Assembly (NCBI GenBank): GCA_934167225.1
Contig: CAKPLD010000007.1
Span: 1 to 33,340, forward strand
DNA length: 33,340 nt
From: an uncultured Clostridia bacterium
GTDB lineage: Bacteria; Bacillota; Clostridia; TANB77; CAG-508
Direction: 5' to 3'
Shown here: in pieces, positions 7,386-15,799 of the stretch
Numbering within the stretch: the first letter of the stretch is position 1
Layout of the letters: every line of letters begins with the position of its first letter
Notes under the pieces: model-generated
Database searches by the model: none
What the model was told of the DNA's origin: nothing
What the model saw: the letters and a program-made list of their open reading frames with translations, nothing else
Position numbers and translations under genes: made by a program

Positions 7386-8162
7386 TCACTTAAACATGTT
7401 TCTGGCAATTTCTAATGTGCAGTTATGATGTGCAAGGATTGCCTTTATTACTTCAGCATTTTTCGCCACAAGTGAAAGTTCATACAAAGTTTCTTCATCA
7501 GTTTCAGAGTTGTTTGCAATCATAAGCTGATCAGCTGCGCTTCCAAAATCCAGCTTATTCCAATCTAAAATGTACTCACGCCATTTAGGATTTATTTTAA
7601 ACATAGCTTTGATAACTGGGGACGGTACATTGAACTTGTCCATCATTTCGAGACCAGTATTTTCTGAAATATCCCCACTCTTTACCATAAAGAGAATCAA
7701 TTTAATTTCTTCACTTAATGTTTCATATTCATGAAATATGAAATGTGGGTTTTTCTTGCAAGCATTCAGTATCGATTTCTTTCCTGTCGAATACAAAGCA
7801 TTATAAACTTGTTCATCCTTAGTAGATTTAGCTGCTTCAACAAAAATACTATTTCTAAATAAGGATCCTTTATTTTCTTTCTGAATGCGATTTACTACCC
7901 TCAAGGTAAAATTAGGATGTTTTGCAATGTACTCTCCTTTTACCCAACAAGGTCTATCAGCAGCAAATCTTTGAAAAATGCTAACAAGATCATCTTCAGT
8001 AAGAGTTGGTACATTCAAAAGTAATGTATTAACTTCAGTTTCTCCATAATCATTGATTACATCTGTAGCATTTTTCCTTCCTTCCGGTGTAGAGATGTCA
8101 ATTGTCTTTAGAAATTCTTCCCGTTCTTGATAACTTAATTTCTTAAACTCATCATATAACAT
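7386..8162 (-). CDS. Protein with leucine-rich-variant-like helical repeats, function unknown
   Basis: A 258-residue protein with short helical repeats of the form 'A..P....RVV..I': AKHPNFTLRVVNRI, IANNSETDEETLYELS and LAHHNCTLEIARNM. These resemble LRV or HEAT-like repeats, usually protein-interaction surfaces. No catalytic motif is visible. The ribosome binding site AAGGAGGAAC precedes ATG 8162. Base and codon use look less AT-rich than in neighbouring genes, which suggests transfer. Codon 14 is CGG (8121-8123) and must be read as ordinary arginine (QEREEF); reading it with a +1 skip gives a stop four codons later. It is the only gene in the window with a triplet-read CGG. Confidence 0.7.
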   Translation of the reverse strand: MLYDEFKKLSYQEREEFLKTIDISTPEGRKNATDVINDYGETEVNTLLLNVPTLTEDDLVSIFQRFAADRPCWVKGEYIAKHPNFTLRVVNRIQKENKGSLFRNSIFVEAAKSTKDEQVYNALYSTGKKSILNACKKNPHFIFHEYETLSEEIKLILFMVKSGDISENTGLEMMDKFNVPSPVIKAMFKINPKWREYILDWNKLDFGSAADQLMIANNSETDEETLYELSLVAKNAEVIKAILAHHNCTLEIARNMFK

Positions 8163-8260
8163 TATAGTTCCTCCTTGTTAATTATACATGTTTACAATTT
8201 TCTGAAATGGATAACCATAGCTTTATTATTGCATATTTTACTAATAATTTCAAGTAACTT

Positions 8261-8290
8261 CAGTAAAAAACAGTAAAAAAGAGTAAAGTG
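8261..8290 (+). repeat. Short imperfect tandem repeat before the transposase remnant
   Basis: Three consecutive units of about 10 bp (CAGTAAAAAA, CAGTAAAAAA, GAGTAAAGTG). It lies at the 5' edge of the IS30-like remnant and may be part of a worn insertion-sequence end. Confidence 0.4.
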
Positions 8291-8751
8291 AAATAAAAAA
8301 GTGCAAAAAAGCTAAATATTTTTATTATGCAAATGTTGCTCAGCAAAATTATGAATATACATTAAAGGACTCTCGCGAAGGCGTTAATTTAAACACTAGA
8401 GAACTTTTTGACCTAGCTCATATCATCTGTCCACTAATAAAACAAGGACAATCTATCTACACCATTTTAGAAAATCATCCAGAAATAACTCAATGTGAAA
8501 AAACTATTTTTATTTTTGAGAATACTGGTTTAATGATATCATTTCTAAAAAGAAAAGTATGAAGGATTTAACACAAGAAAAAATAAACTTAATGTTTTCT
8601 CACATTAACTCAGTTCCTAGAAAATCATTGGGTGGAAAAACTCCTTATGAGGCATTTGAATTTTTTTTATGGTAAGGAAACATTAGATAAATTAAGTATC
8701 CAAAAGATAAACAAAGATATGGTCACATTACAACCATATCTTTTAAAATAA
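8290..8751 (+). pseudogene. IS30-family transposase remnant
   Basis: Two segments of an IS30-type transposase survive. From about 8302 the frame reads CKKAKYFYYANVAQQNY, DLAHIICPLIKQGQSI and ENHPEITQCEKTIF, matching the middle helix-turn-helix part of these enzymes. It stops at the TGA near 8563. Further on, INSVPRKSLGGKTPYEAF and LDKLSIQKINKDM form the C-terminal end, in another frame. The N-terminus and the DDE catalytic core are missing. I could not define terminal inverted repeats. It supports the accessory nature of this stretch. Confidence 0.8.
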
Positions 8752-9030
8752 TTCAAAACATCTTTCAAGAAGCATTTACGATTAACTAAATAAATTGCTA
8801 TTGCAATTCATTTCAAGTGAATAGAACTTAATCTTACACGAAAAAAAATTAGGTTAAATCCACTCGCTTAAACTCGCCTTTTTTTCTTGATTATATCTTC
8901 ATTTTACACAAAAAACACAATAAAATCAATAGCTTTATTGTGTTTTTTTGCTTTTAAATAGCTTTTAATCGGTAACTTTCTTTTACTTTTTCCAAATAAA
9001 ATTTACTTTTTCAATTGACCGTCTAAAAAA
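8752..9030. other. Gene-free stretch between the transposase remnant and the secA terminator
   Basis: No open frame with a recognisable product. It holds a short hairpin near 8797-8815 (AATTGC paired with GCAATT) and the terminator-like hairpin listed at 8910-8948. Confidence 0.5.
8910..8948. terminator. Bidirectional-looking terminator hairpin
   Basis: A perfect 15-bp stem (8910-8924 with 8934-8948, 9-nt loop) flanked by A and T runs on both sides. It lies after the transposase remnant and may be the original terminator of that or another lost gene. Confidence 0.75.
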
Positions 9031-9060
9031 AGAAATGCTACCACGAATGATAACATTTCT
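9025..9060 (-). terminator. Terminator downstream of secA, with UUCG tetraloop
   Basis: On the minus strand AGAAATGTTATCA (9060-9048), TTCG, then TGGTAGCATTTCT (to 9031) form a 13-bp stem with two G-U pairs and a very stable UUCG loop, followed by a run of Ts (9030-9025). It is about 160 bp after the secA stop. If the island model holds, this terminator was brought in by the element. Confidence 0.8.
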
Positions 9061-9146
9061 ATATTTTTTATTCACTTTGTTTGCAACCACATAATCCTTT
9101 ATTTTCAAGTGTTTTAAAGATTTTGTATAAACTTATGAAAACATTT

Positions 9147-9166
9147 TGCAAACAAAATGCAAACAA
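9147..9166. repeat. Tandem 11-bp-period direct repeat near the right island edge
   Basis: TGCAAACAA occurs at 9147-9155 and 9158-9166, an 11-bp period matching the pair at 5434-5453. A related TTTGTTTGCAA lies near 9077. They lie within 90 bp of the secA stop. Confidence 0.5.
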
Positions 9167-9220
9167 TTTGGTGTGTTTTCATATTTATGTTTACTTATTT
9201 AATCTCTGTAAGTATTGATA

Positions 9221-11992
9221 TTACTGATTTCTTCCACAACAGTTCTTATATTTCTTACCACTTCCACATGGACAAGGATCATTTCTACCAACCTTAGGTT
9301 CTTCTCTAACAACAGTTCTATTAACATCTGGGTTTTCTATAGAAGATTGTCCTCCGTCAACACTATTTATAGATTGTAATGCAGCTTTAGTAATTTTTGC
9401 TGTTTCGCTTCTTCTTAAATCCTTTTGTTGTCTTAAATTCATAAGAAGTTTAACAACATCAACCTTTATTGCTTCGATCATTTCATCAAACATCTCTGTA
9501 CCAACAATTCTGTATTGAACAACTGGGTCTTTTTGTCCCCAACCTTGAAGCCCAATACCTTTTCTAAGTTCATCCATATTATCAATGTGGTCCATCCATT
9601 TTTGATCAACAACTTTAAGCATAACAATTCTTTCAATTTCACGTAATTGTTCAGCTTCGATTTCTTTTTCCTTTTCAGCATATTTCTCATGAGCCTTTTC
9701 TTGTAAACTTGAAATAATTGCTTCTATATCTTCAGATTTATCTTTTAATTCATCTAACATATTTATTCCAAATGTGCTTACAATCTCATTTGATAAAGCT
9801 TCTATATTTAAAGTTAATTTTCCTTTTTCATCTGATTCATGGTATGTTTCAACTGTTGCTCTTGCAACCCAATCAATATAATTTGATATAACAGAGCTTA
9901 AATCCATTCCATCAAGAACTTGTTTTCTTTGAGAATAAATTTCTTCTCTTTGAACATTCATAACATCATCATATTTTAGGACATTTTTACGAATACTGAA
10001 GTTTCTTCCTTCAACTTTCTTTTGAGCATTTTCAACTGCTTTTGAAATCATTCTAACTTCGATTGGCATATTTTCATCAACATTTAATGCTGAATAAACT
10101 TTTGTTACTCTATCTCCACCGAAAATTTTCATTAAGTTGTCATCTAGTCCTATATAGAATTTAGATTCTCCTGGGTCTCCTTGACGTCCACTACGTCCAC
10201 GTAATTGGTTGTCGATACGTCTTGATTCGTGACGTTCTGTTCCTATTATTTTTAGACCTCCTGCTGCTATTACTTTTTCTTTTTCTTCTTTTATTTGTTC
10301 TTGATATTTTTCATCTAATTTCTTAAATGTTTCTCTTGCTCTTAATATATCTTGGTCATCTGTTTCATAATATGTGTTTGATTCTTCGATTAAGTTTTCA
10401 GGAACTTTGTTTGCTTTCATTTCTTGTTTTGCTAAGAATTCGCTATTTCCTCCAAGCATAATATCAGTTCCACGTCCTGCCATGTTTGTTGCAATTGTAA
10501 CTGCTCCAAACTTTCCGGCTTGAGCTATAATTTCAGCTTCTTGCTCATGATATTTAGCATTTAATACAGTATGCTTTATTCCTGCTTCTTTTAATTTTTT
10601 GCTTAATAATTCTGATTTTTCAACAGATACAGTACCAATTAATATTGGTTGTCCTTTAGCATGTGCTTCCTTAACGCTTTCTACAATTGCGTTAAATTTA
10701 GCTCTTTCATTTTTGTATATAACATCATTTAAGTCTTTTCTCATTACAGGTTTGTTTGTTGGAATTGCAACAACGTCTAAGTTGTAGATTTCCTCAAATT
10801 CGCTTTCTTCTGTCATTGCAGTACCTGTCATTCCTGAAAGTTTTCCATACATTCTGAAGAAGTTTTGGAATGTAATTGTAGCAAGTGTTTTTGATTCATC
10901 TGCTATTTTTACTTTTTCCTTTGCTTCTAAAGCTTGATGTAATCCGTCATTATATCTTCTTCCATACATGATACGTCCTGTAAATTCATCAACTATTAAT
11001 ACTTGTCCATCTTTTACGATGTAATCTGTATCTTTTTTCATTACACCATGTGCGTGTAATGCTTTGTTGATGTGGTGTACAATACTAGAGTTTTCTATAT
11101 CGTTTAAGTTTTCTAGTCCAAATTCTCTTTCAGCTTTTTCTATACCCTTTTGTGTTAATGTTGCAGATTTTGCTTTTAAGTCTACAATATAGTCATATTT
11201 TTCGTTATCTTCTTGTTGGTCAAAGTCTTTAACATCTTCTTCTACTATAACTTTTGCTTGTAATTTTCTTACAAATGTATCTGCTTTTTTATATAAATCT
11301 GATGATGTATTTGCACTACCTGAAATTATAAGTGGTGTTCTAGCTTCATCTATTAAAATACTATCTATTTCGTCTACTATTGCAAAATGTAAACCTCTTT
11401 GTACTAGTTGGTCTTTATATATAACCATGTTATCTCTTAAGTAATCGAATCCAAATTCGTTGTTTGTACCATAAGTAATATCAGAAGAATATGCTTCTTG
11501 CTTTTGTTGTGGAGTTTGTCCAGATATTACAAGACCTACTGATAATCCTAAGAATTTATATAATTTTCCCATCCATTCACTATCACGTTTTGCTAGGTAA
11601 TCATTTACTGTTATTACGTGTACGCCTTTTCCTTCTAAGGCATTTAAGTATACTGGAAGTGTTGCAACTAAGGTTTTTCCTTCACCTGTTTTCATTTCTG
11701 CAATTCTTCCTTGATGAAGTATAATTCCACCTATTAATTGAACATCAAAGTGTCTCAATCCTAAAACTCTTTTTGATGCTTCTCTAACTACCGCAAATGC
11801 TTCTGGTAAAATATCATCTAATGTTTTTCCGTTTTTTAATTCTTCTTTAAAATAAGCTGTTTTTTTAGTTAATTCTTGGTCTGATAATTTGCTTATTTCT
11901 TCTTCTAAACTATTAATTTTGTCAACTATAGGTCTTACTTTTTTAACCTCTTTTTCGCTGTATGATTTAAATAATTTCATATTCTTTTTCAT
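9221..11992 (-). CDS. secA: Preprotein translocase ATPase SecA
   Basis: A 923-residue motor that pushes unfolded preproteins through SecYEG at the membrane. Visible features in order: Walker A MKTGEGKT (about 100-107), DEIDSILIDEARTPL in the first helicase lobe, preprotein-binding region, TNMAGRGTDI and GRSGRQGDPGES in the second lobe, scaffold and wing domains, and a C-terminal SEC-C zinc motif CPCGSGKKYKNCC. Length and motifs are normal. The first ATG abuts GAGAGG, so the ATG at 11980 (MKLFKSYSEKEV), 12 nt after that sequence, may be the real start. A clear promoter lies at 12026-12054. The last 39 coding bases recur at 5382-5420, suggesting that the 3' end is an integration site. Confidence 0.97.
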   Translation of the reverse strand: MKKNMKLFKSYSEKEVKKVRPIVDKINSLEEEISKLSDQELTKKTAYFKEELKNGKTLDDILPEAFAVVREASKRVLGLRHFDVQLIGGIILHQGRIAEMKTGEGKTLVATLPVYLNALEGKGVHVITVNDYLAKRDSEWMGKLYKFLGLSVGLVISGQTPQQKQEAYSSDITYGTNNEFGFDYLRDNMVIYKDQLVQRGLHFAIVDEIDSILIDEARTPLIISGSANTSSDLYKKADTFVRKLQAKVIVEEDVKDFDQQEDNEKYDYIVDLKAKSATLTQKGIEKAEREFGLENLNDIENSSIVHHINKALHAHGVMKKDTDYIVKDGQVLIVDEFTGRIMYGRRYNDGLHQALEAKEKVKIADESKTLATITFQNFFRMYGKLSGMTGTAMTEESEFEEIYNLDVVAIPTNKPVMRKDLNDVIYKNERAKFNAIVESVKEAHAKGQPILIGTVSVEKSELLSKKLKEAGIKHTVLNAKYHEQEAEIIAQAGKFGAVTIATNMAGRGTDIMLGGNSEFLAKQEMKANKVPENLIEESNTYYETDDQDILRARETFKKLDEKYQEQIKEEKEKVIAAGGLKIIGTERHESRRIDNQLRGRSGRQGDPGESKFYIGLDDNLMKIFGGDRVTKVYSALNVDENMPIEVRMISKAVENAQKKVEGRNFSIRKNVLKYDDVMNVQREEIYSQRKQVLDGMDLSSVISNYIDWVARATVETYHESDEKGKLTLNIEALSNEIVSTFGINMLDELKDKSEDIEAIISSLQEKAHEKYAEKEKEIEAEQLREIERIVMLKVVDQKWMDHIDNMDELRKGIGLQGWGQKDPVVQYRIVGTEMFDEMIEAIKVDVVKLLMNLRQQKDLRRSETAKITKAALQSINSVDGGQSSIENPDVNRTVVREEPKVGRNDPCPCGSGKKYKNCCGRNQ
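9232..9270 (-). other. Putative attachment site within the secA 3' end
   Basis: 34 of these 39 bases match 5382-5420 in the same orientation, with a 10-base exact run TTTCTTACCA. They encode the SEC-C tail. This copy is joined to secA; the other is the stranded tail. No integrase gene remains between them. Confidence 0.5.
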
Positions 11993-12025
11993 CCTCTCAA
12001 ATTGTTTTAAGTATTTTTCTTGTTT

Positions 12026-12054
12026 ACTATATCACTAAAATTATTTTTTATCAA
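12026..12054 (-). promoter_or_regulatory. secA promoter
   Basis: On the minus strand TTGATA (12054-12049), a 17-bp spacer and TATAGT (12031-12026), about 35 bp before the secA start. Confidence 0.7.
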
Positions 12055-12151
12055 GTTTTTTTGTAATATTCTTCACTTTTTAGAATAAATTTTTATCATA
12101 GAAAATATATCATTATTTAAATTGGACTTATATCAAGAAAGAAGGTATTTT

Positions 12152-12715
12152 ATGTTTTTATATAATTTTAAACTAAATGGCAATAGATTGGTTAAATTTT
12201 TATTTATTGTTATGCTTTTAATTATTTTAATTATATTTTCTGTAGGAATGTATAACATTTTTTTAAAAAATGAATCTAGATCAAGTTGCGAAATAAAACT
12301 TACTGATACTATAAAATCTGATAAAATTTTTGAAATTACTCCTGAGAATTACACAAATATTTTACAGGCTGTTACCGAAAATATTGATTCGTATGTCGGC
12401 TCAAAAATTCATTTTACTGGTTATGTTTATAGACTTATTGATTTTGATAAAAATGAATTTGTGCTTGCTCGTGATATGCTTGTAAATGAAAATTCTTCTC
12501 AAAGTCTTGTAGTAGGTTTTTTATGCACATATGATACTGCTTACGAGTTTAAAGATAATACTTGGGTTGATATTACTGGTACTATTATTAAAGGAGAGTA
12601 TTATGGCGATATTGCTCAAATTAAAGTTGATAATATGTTTGAGTGCAGTGAACCAGAAGATAAGTTTGTTTCTGTTCCTGATAATTCTTATGTGCCTACT
12701 TCTAGTATGTTTTAA
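12152..12715 (+). CDS. Membrane-anchored protein with a DUF1980-like C-terminal domain
   Basis: A 187-residue protein. Residues about 10-35 form one membrane anchor (LVKFLFIVMLLIILIIFSVG), and the rest should face outside. The later part (GSKIHFTGYVYRLIDFDKNE, FVLARDM, VGFLCTYD, DNTWVDITGTIIKGEYYGD) resembles the C-terminal domain of DUF1980/TIGR03943 proteins, which share the pattern 'G..V.ITGFVY...F..ARFVI...G......W..V.GTI'. The large N-terminal membrane part of those proteins is absent. Start 12152 is chosen over an earlier ATG (12122) because AGAAGG sits 7 nt before it. Function unknown; a small-ligand-binding fold is possible. Confidence 0.65.
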   Translation: MFLYNFKLNGNRLVKFLFIVMLLIILIIFSVGMYNIFLKNESRSSCEIKLTDTIKSDKIFEITPENYTNILQAVTENIDSYVGSKIHFTGYVYRLIDFDKNEFVLARDMLVNENSSQSLVVGFLCTYDTAYEFKDNTWVDITGTIIKGEYYGDIAQIKVDNMFECSEPEDKFVSVPDNSYVPTSSMF

Positions 12716-12720
12716 TTTTT

Positions 12721-12754
12721 ACAGCTACTTATACAATTGAGAATAAGTAGCTGT
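12721..12754. terminator. Terminator between convergent genes
   Basis: A 12-bp stem (ACAGCTACTTAT at 12721-12732 with 12743-12754, 10-nt loop) followed by a T run on the plus strand. It serves the upstream + gene and, by position, also the - coiled-coil gene. Confidence 0.85.
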
Positions 12755-12760
12755 TTTTAA

Positions 12761-13255
12761 CTATTTTCTCATTTTTCTGATGTCTACTATTTTATCTTCA
12801 AATTTGTCCTCAAGTTCTTTTCTTTTTTCAGCATCATATTGTGTTACATCTGTAATTAACTGTGCTGTTGACGTTTCGACTTCTGCGATTTTTTCATAAA
12901 TTTTTTTGCCTTGTTCTTCTATTTTATTAATAAGTTCTTCTTTTTGTTTGTATAACTTTTTGTCAAATATTTTTGTTTGTTCTGTTAGTTTTTTATCAAA
13001 TTCTTTAGTTATTTCATCTTTTTGTCGTTTAAAGTCCTTATCAATTTTTTTATCTTGCATTTCAAATTTTTCGGCAATTTTTTTATCTTGTTCTTTAAAT
13101 TTTTCGTCAATTTTTCGGTCTTGTTCTTTAAGTCTTTCTTCTATTTTTAGGTCTTGCTCCTTAAATCTTTCATTCATTTCCGTATGCAAATTGTCTATTT
13201 TATCTGATAATTTAAATAATTGTTCTATAATTAGTTCTTCTATTTTTTCGGTCAT
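12761..13255 (-). CDS. Hendecad-repeat coiled-coil protein
   Basis: A 164-residue, highly charged, wholly helical protein without signal or membrane segment. Residues about 30-105 are built of 11-residue units: RFKEQDLKIEE, RLKEQDRKIDE, KFKEQDKKIAE, KFEMQDKKIDK, DFKRQKDEITK, EFDKKLTEQTK, IFDKKLYKQKE. Eleven-residue spacing gives a nearly straight or slightly right-handed coiled coil, unlike heptads. The rest continues as helix with a different pattern. The corresponding DNA is a 33-bp tandem repeat. The ribosome binding site AGAGAGGAA and a strong promoter (13345-13373) precede it. Function unknown; a scaffold or tether is a reasonable guess only. Confidence 0.75.
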   Translation of the reverse strand: MTEKIEELIIEQLFKLSDKIDNLHTEMNERFKEQDLKIEERLKEQDRKIDEKFKEQDKKIAEKFEMQDKKIDKDFKRQKDEITKEFDKKLTEQTKIFDKKLYKQKEELINKIEEQGKKIYEKIAEVETSTAQLITDVTQYDAEKRKELEDKFEDKIVDIRKMRK

Positions 13256-13344
13256 TTTTATTCCTCTCTTTCTAAATATTTTGAGATATTATGAATTAAT
13301 TTTTTAAATACGAATTAACAAAGTTCAAATTAAAAACTTATGTC

Positions 13345-13373
13345 ATTATACTAGACGTTTTTCAAAAAGTCAA
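13345..13373 (-). promoter_or_regulatory. Promoter of the coiled-coil gene
   Basis: On the minus strand TTGACT (13373-13368), a 17-bp spacer and a perfect TATAAT (13350-13345). It starts 4 nt beyond the ytvI stop codon, so there is no room for a ytvI terminator and read-through is likely. Confidence 0.8.
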
Positions 13374-13376
13374 GCA

Positions 13377-14477
13377 TTATTCCAAATTAAAAATAGTTTT
13401 CACAATTCCCCCATCAAAAAACTTAGAAAAGACATTTTTCAAAATAATAAGAACAATAGGACCTACAAACATACCGCAAAACACCAATAAATTTGAATCC
13501 TGTATACATCGCAGCAACTGTAAAAATAGGATGAATACCAATGTTTCCGACTAACGATTTTAGGCTCAATAAGCTGTCTTGTTACAGACATAACAATCCA
13601 TAACCCAATTATTGCTAAACCTAACTTTAAATCTCCATTTAAACCGGATAAAATACCCCAAGGTACCATAACAGTTCCAGAGCCTAAAATTGGAAGAGCA
13701 TCTACAAATGCAATTCCAAGAGCAATTATAAGTGGAAACCCTACATTTAATCCTGCAAAATACATTATATAAAGGCCTATTAAAGAAATTATAAACGAGA
13801 TTAAGATAAGTGTCATTTGCGCTTTTAAATATCCACCCAAAACTTTTATAAGTTCTCTTATGTGTCCGACTTAATTCTTTCATCCATTTTTCAGGTAAAT
13901 GATGTTCTAATTCGTCTAGCATATATATTTTATCTGTACAAATAAAATATAAAGCTAAAATCGTTACACCTACATATATCATCATACAAGGTATAAGTTT
14001 TATGCCATTTACAATTCCTATTAAAAAATTTTGAAAATACTTTGATATATTATCTAATATTGTAAGACTATTTTTTTCAATAATATCGATTATTTCTTTT
14101 GAAAACTTTAGTTTTACCGAATTAAATTTTTCCAATATTTTTTGAACCTGAAAATATATATTATCATAATAGTGGTTGAAATCTGAAAGTAAGTTCGAAG
14201 ATTCAGAAATAATTGTGGCTATTCCCCAACTAAGAAGTCCAATAATAATTCCAAATGTTATTACAAACACAATAATTGAACTTAATCTTCTTGTAATTTT
14301 AAATTTTTTCATTAATTTTTTTATTAGTGGTTCTATTATTAAAGATATAATAAAAGCGATTAAAAATGGCATATAAAATATAGCAAGTTTAAATGCTACA
14401 ATTGTTAAAATAACAGCTAATAAAACTAAGAATATTCTTTTTATAACACTTGTCCAGTATTTGGATTCTTTAGGCAT
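13377..14477 (-). CDS. ytvI: Sporulation membrane protein YtvI (AI-2E transporter family), three CGG frame changes
   Basis: Triplet reading breaks this gene three times. Skipping one C at each in-frame CGG (13868, 13549, 13476) gives a continuous 365-residue protein of normal length. It has paired N-terminal membrane helices (IFLVLLAVILTIVAFKLAIF), a long central soluble part, then HIRELIKVLGGYLKAQ, a membrane region and the conserved end LIEPKIVSGNIGIHP. AI-2E family members such as B. subtilis YtvI are polytopic and YtvI belongs to the sigma-E regulon. The start at 14477 has AGAGAGGTG 7 nt upstream; a TTG at 14483 is too close to it. A sigma-E-like promoter lies upstream. The joins are inferred from family continuity, not observed. 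Confidence 0.82.
13474..13476 (-). other. CGG +1 recoding site, ytvI site 3
   Basis: Minus-strand context GTT TTG CGG TAT. Skipping C gives V-L-G-M-F-V-G-P (Gly334), restoring the family C-terminus for 32 more codons to the stop at 13377. Confidence 0.75.
13547..13549 (-). other. CGG +1 recoding site, ytvI site 2
   Basis: Minus-strand context GTT AGT CGG AAA. Skipping C gives K-I-V-S-G-N-I-G-I-H-P (Gly310), the expected YtvI motif. Confidence 0.8.
13866..13868 (-). other. CGG +1 recoding site, ytvI site 1
   Basis: Minus-strand context TTA AGT CGG ACA. Skipping C gives L-S-G-H-I-R-E-L-I-K-V-L-G-G (Gly204), in the frame that carries the next 106 codons. Confidence 0.78.
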
Positions 14478-14494
14478 TCTCAATCACCTCTCTA

Positions 14495-14544
14495 GTTAAA
14501 ATTTGGCTATATAAATATTATATGCCAAATTTTAACTACTATTC
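14495..14544 (-). promoter_or_regulatory. Sigma-E-like promoter and hairpin before ytvI
   Basis: On the minus strand GAATAGT (14544-14538), a 13-bp spacer and CATATAAT (14524-14517) resemble the sigma-E consensus (-10 CATACAAT). A perfect 13-bp inverted repeat (14495-14507 with 14524-14536) surrounds the -10, ending just before the ytvI ribosome binding site. ytvI is a sigma-E gene in Bacillus. The match is moderate. Confidence 0.4.
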
Positions 14545-14549
14545 ACACA

Positions 14550-15729
14550 TTATTTTAAAGCTTCTTCCATTACTTTGCTTAAATATTTCATACTGGCTGT
14601 TGTTTGTTCTAGTGTATTTCCTGTTGCACCTACTTCAATTATGCATGCTGCTTTTCCCAAGTGCTGATTATATCTTGAATTTCGTAAGATTATTGGTTTA
14701 AATAGTCCTGGGTATAGTTCATTTGCTTTTTGCTGAACTTTTATTGCAAATTTTAGATTCGAACTCCAGTTTGGATGAGATAGTCCTCCCCCGTCGCTTC
14801 CCATTACAAACATAAGCTGAGCACAATATTCTTCTCCAATTTTTACTAATGGTGCATAATTTTCATTGCTACCAATAGCATCTCTATGTAAATCTATTAT
14901 AATATCGGAATTAAAGTTGTTTAATATATTTTGTACAGTTGAGAGTGATCTTTTATATGAACCCGTATATGCTGGATAGTCATGAAAATCCTTGTTATGA
15001 TTTACATTAAAGCCATAATCTCCTAAACATTTTGTTAGTTCGTCTCCTACTCTTACAACAGAAAAATTTTGGTTTGTGGTTCTGTAATTTCCGTGATGGT
15101 TCATACTGATTGTTTTCTGTTTGAGTATAACTTTCACATGTATGAGTGTGAAATATTATTATGTCTTTTTTATCTATGTCTAAACTTTCCGGATTTAGCA
15201 TATCATCTGTTAATTCATATGATGTTTCATTTTTTATTTTTATTCCATTGTATTCTTTGTTATATTTTTCTGCTATTGGATTTTGTGTTACAACCTGTGT
15301 AGTTACTACATCTGATGTAATATCTTGTGTTGTGGCTGTTTTTTGTTCTTCCGAATTTGTGTTTGCTTTGTTATTTTCTTCGCACTTTTGTTCTACTTCT
15401 TGTCCAAATTCTTTTTCTTGCTCTTTTGTTTTAAACAGCTCCAAACCTATATTCAAAATAGATTTGGTTGATATATTTTTTAAATCCGCTTCTACTTCTT
15501 CTGTTTTTTCCGCTCTTTCTTCTTTATCTGTAAACACTGCCTTAAAAATACTACTTTCTGAATTGATTCCAAATTTAACTAAATCGCTTGTATTAATAGT
15601 TATAGGCTTACAAAAATAACCTTTTATTTTATCACTTTTAAAAACAAATTGGCTAAAAACATATATAATAATCACAACCGCAATTATTTTTACTAAATCC
15701 TTTAATTTTATTACAGTAACATTGAACAT
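14550..15729 (-). CDS. spoIIP: Stage II sporulation protein P, one CGG frame change
   Basis: SpoIIP is a cell-wall amidase/endopeptidase that works with SpoIID in the engulfment machinery. The gene reads in one frame to residue 212 and then, after skipping one C at CGG 15093, continues to a 392-residue protein. There is one membrane anchor (about 10-30), an acidic low-complexity linker (about 70-150), and the catalytic domain: IIFHTHTCESYT, SGNYRTTNQNFSVVRVGDEL, DYPAYTGSYKRSL, DLHRDAIG and IEVGATGNTLEQT. The histidine and glutamate motifs expected for zinc binding are present. The ribosome binding site GGGAGAAG precedes ATG 15729. It lies 70 bp after the metallo-hydrolase gene. Confidence 0.9.
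15091..15093 (-). other. CGG +1 recoding site in spoIIP
   Basis: Minus-strand context CCA TCA CGG AAA. Skipping C gives S-G-N-Y-R-T-T-N (Gly213), a conserved SpoIIP motif. Without the skip the protein stops about 28 codons later. Confidence 0.82.
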
Positions 15730-15799
15730 ATATCTTCTCCCTAAATAGATATATATTCTAAAAAAAATATTTTATTACAATTTCATCAACCTATTTTAT

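Noticed and set aside
10599..11724. Short plus-strand frames opposite secA
   Set aside because: No ribosome binding site, no recognisable product, and full overlap with a conserved gene.
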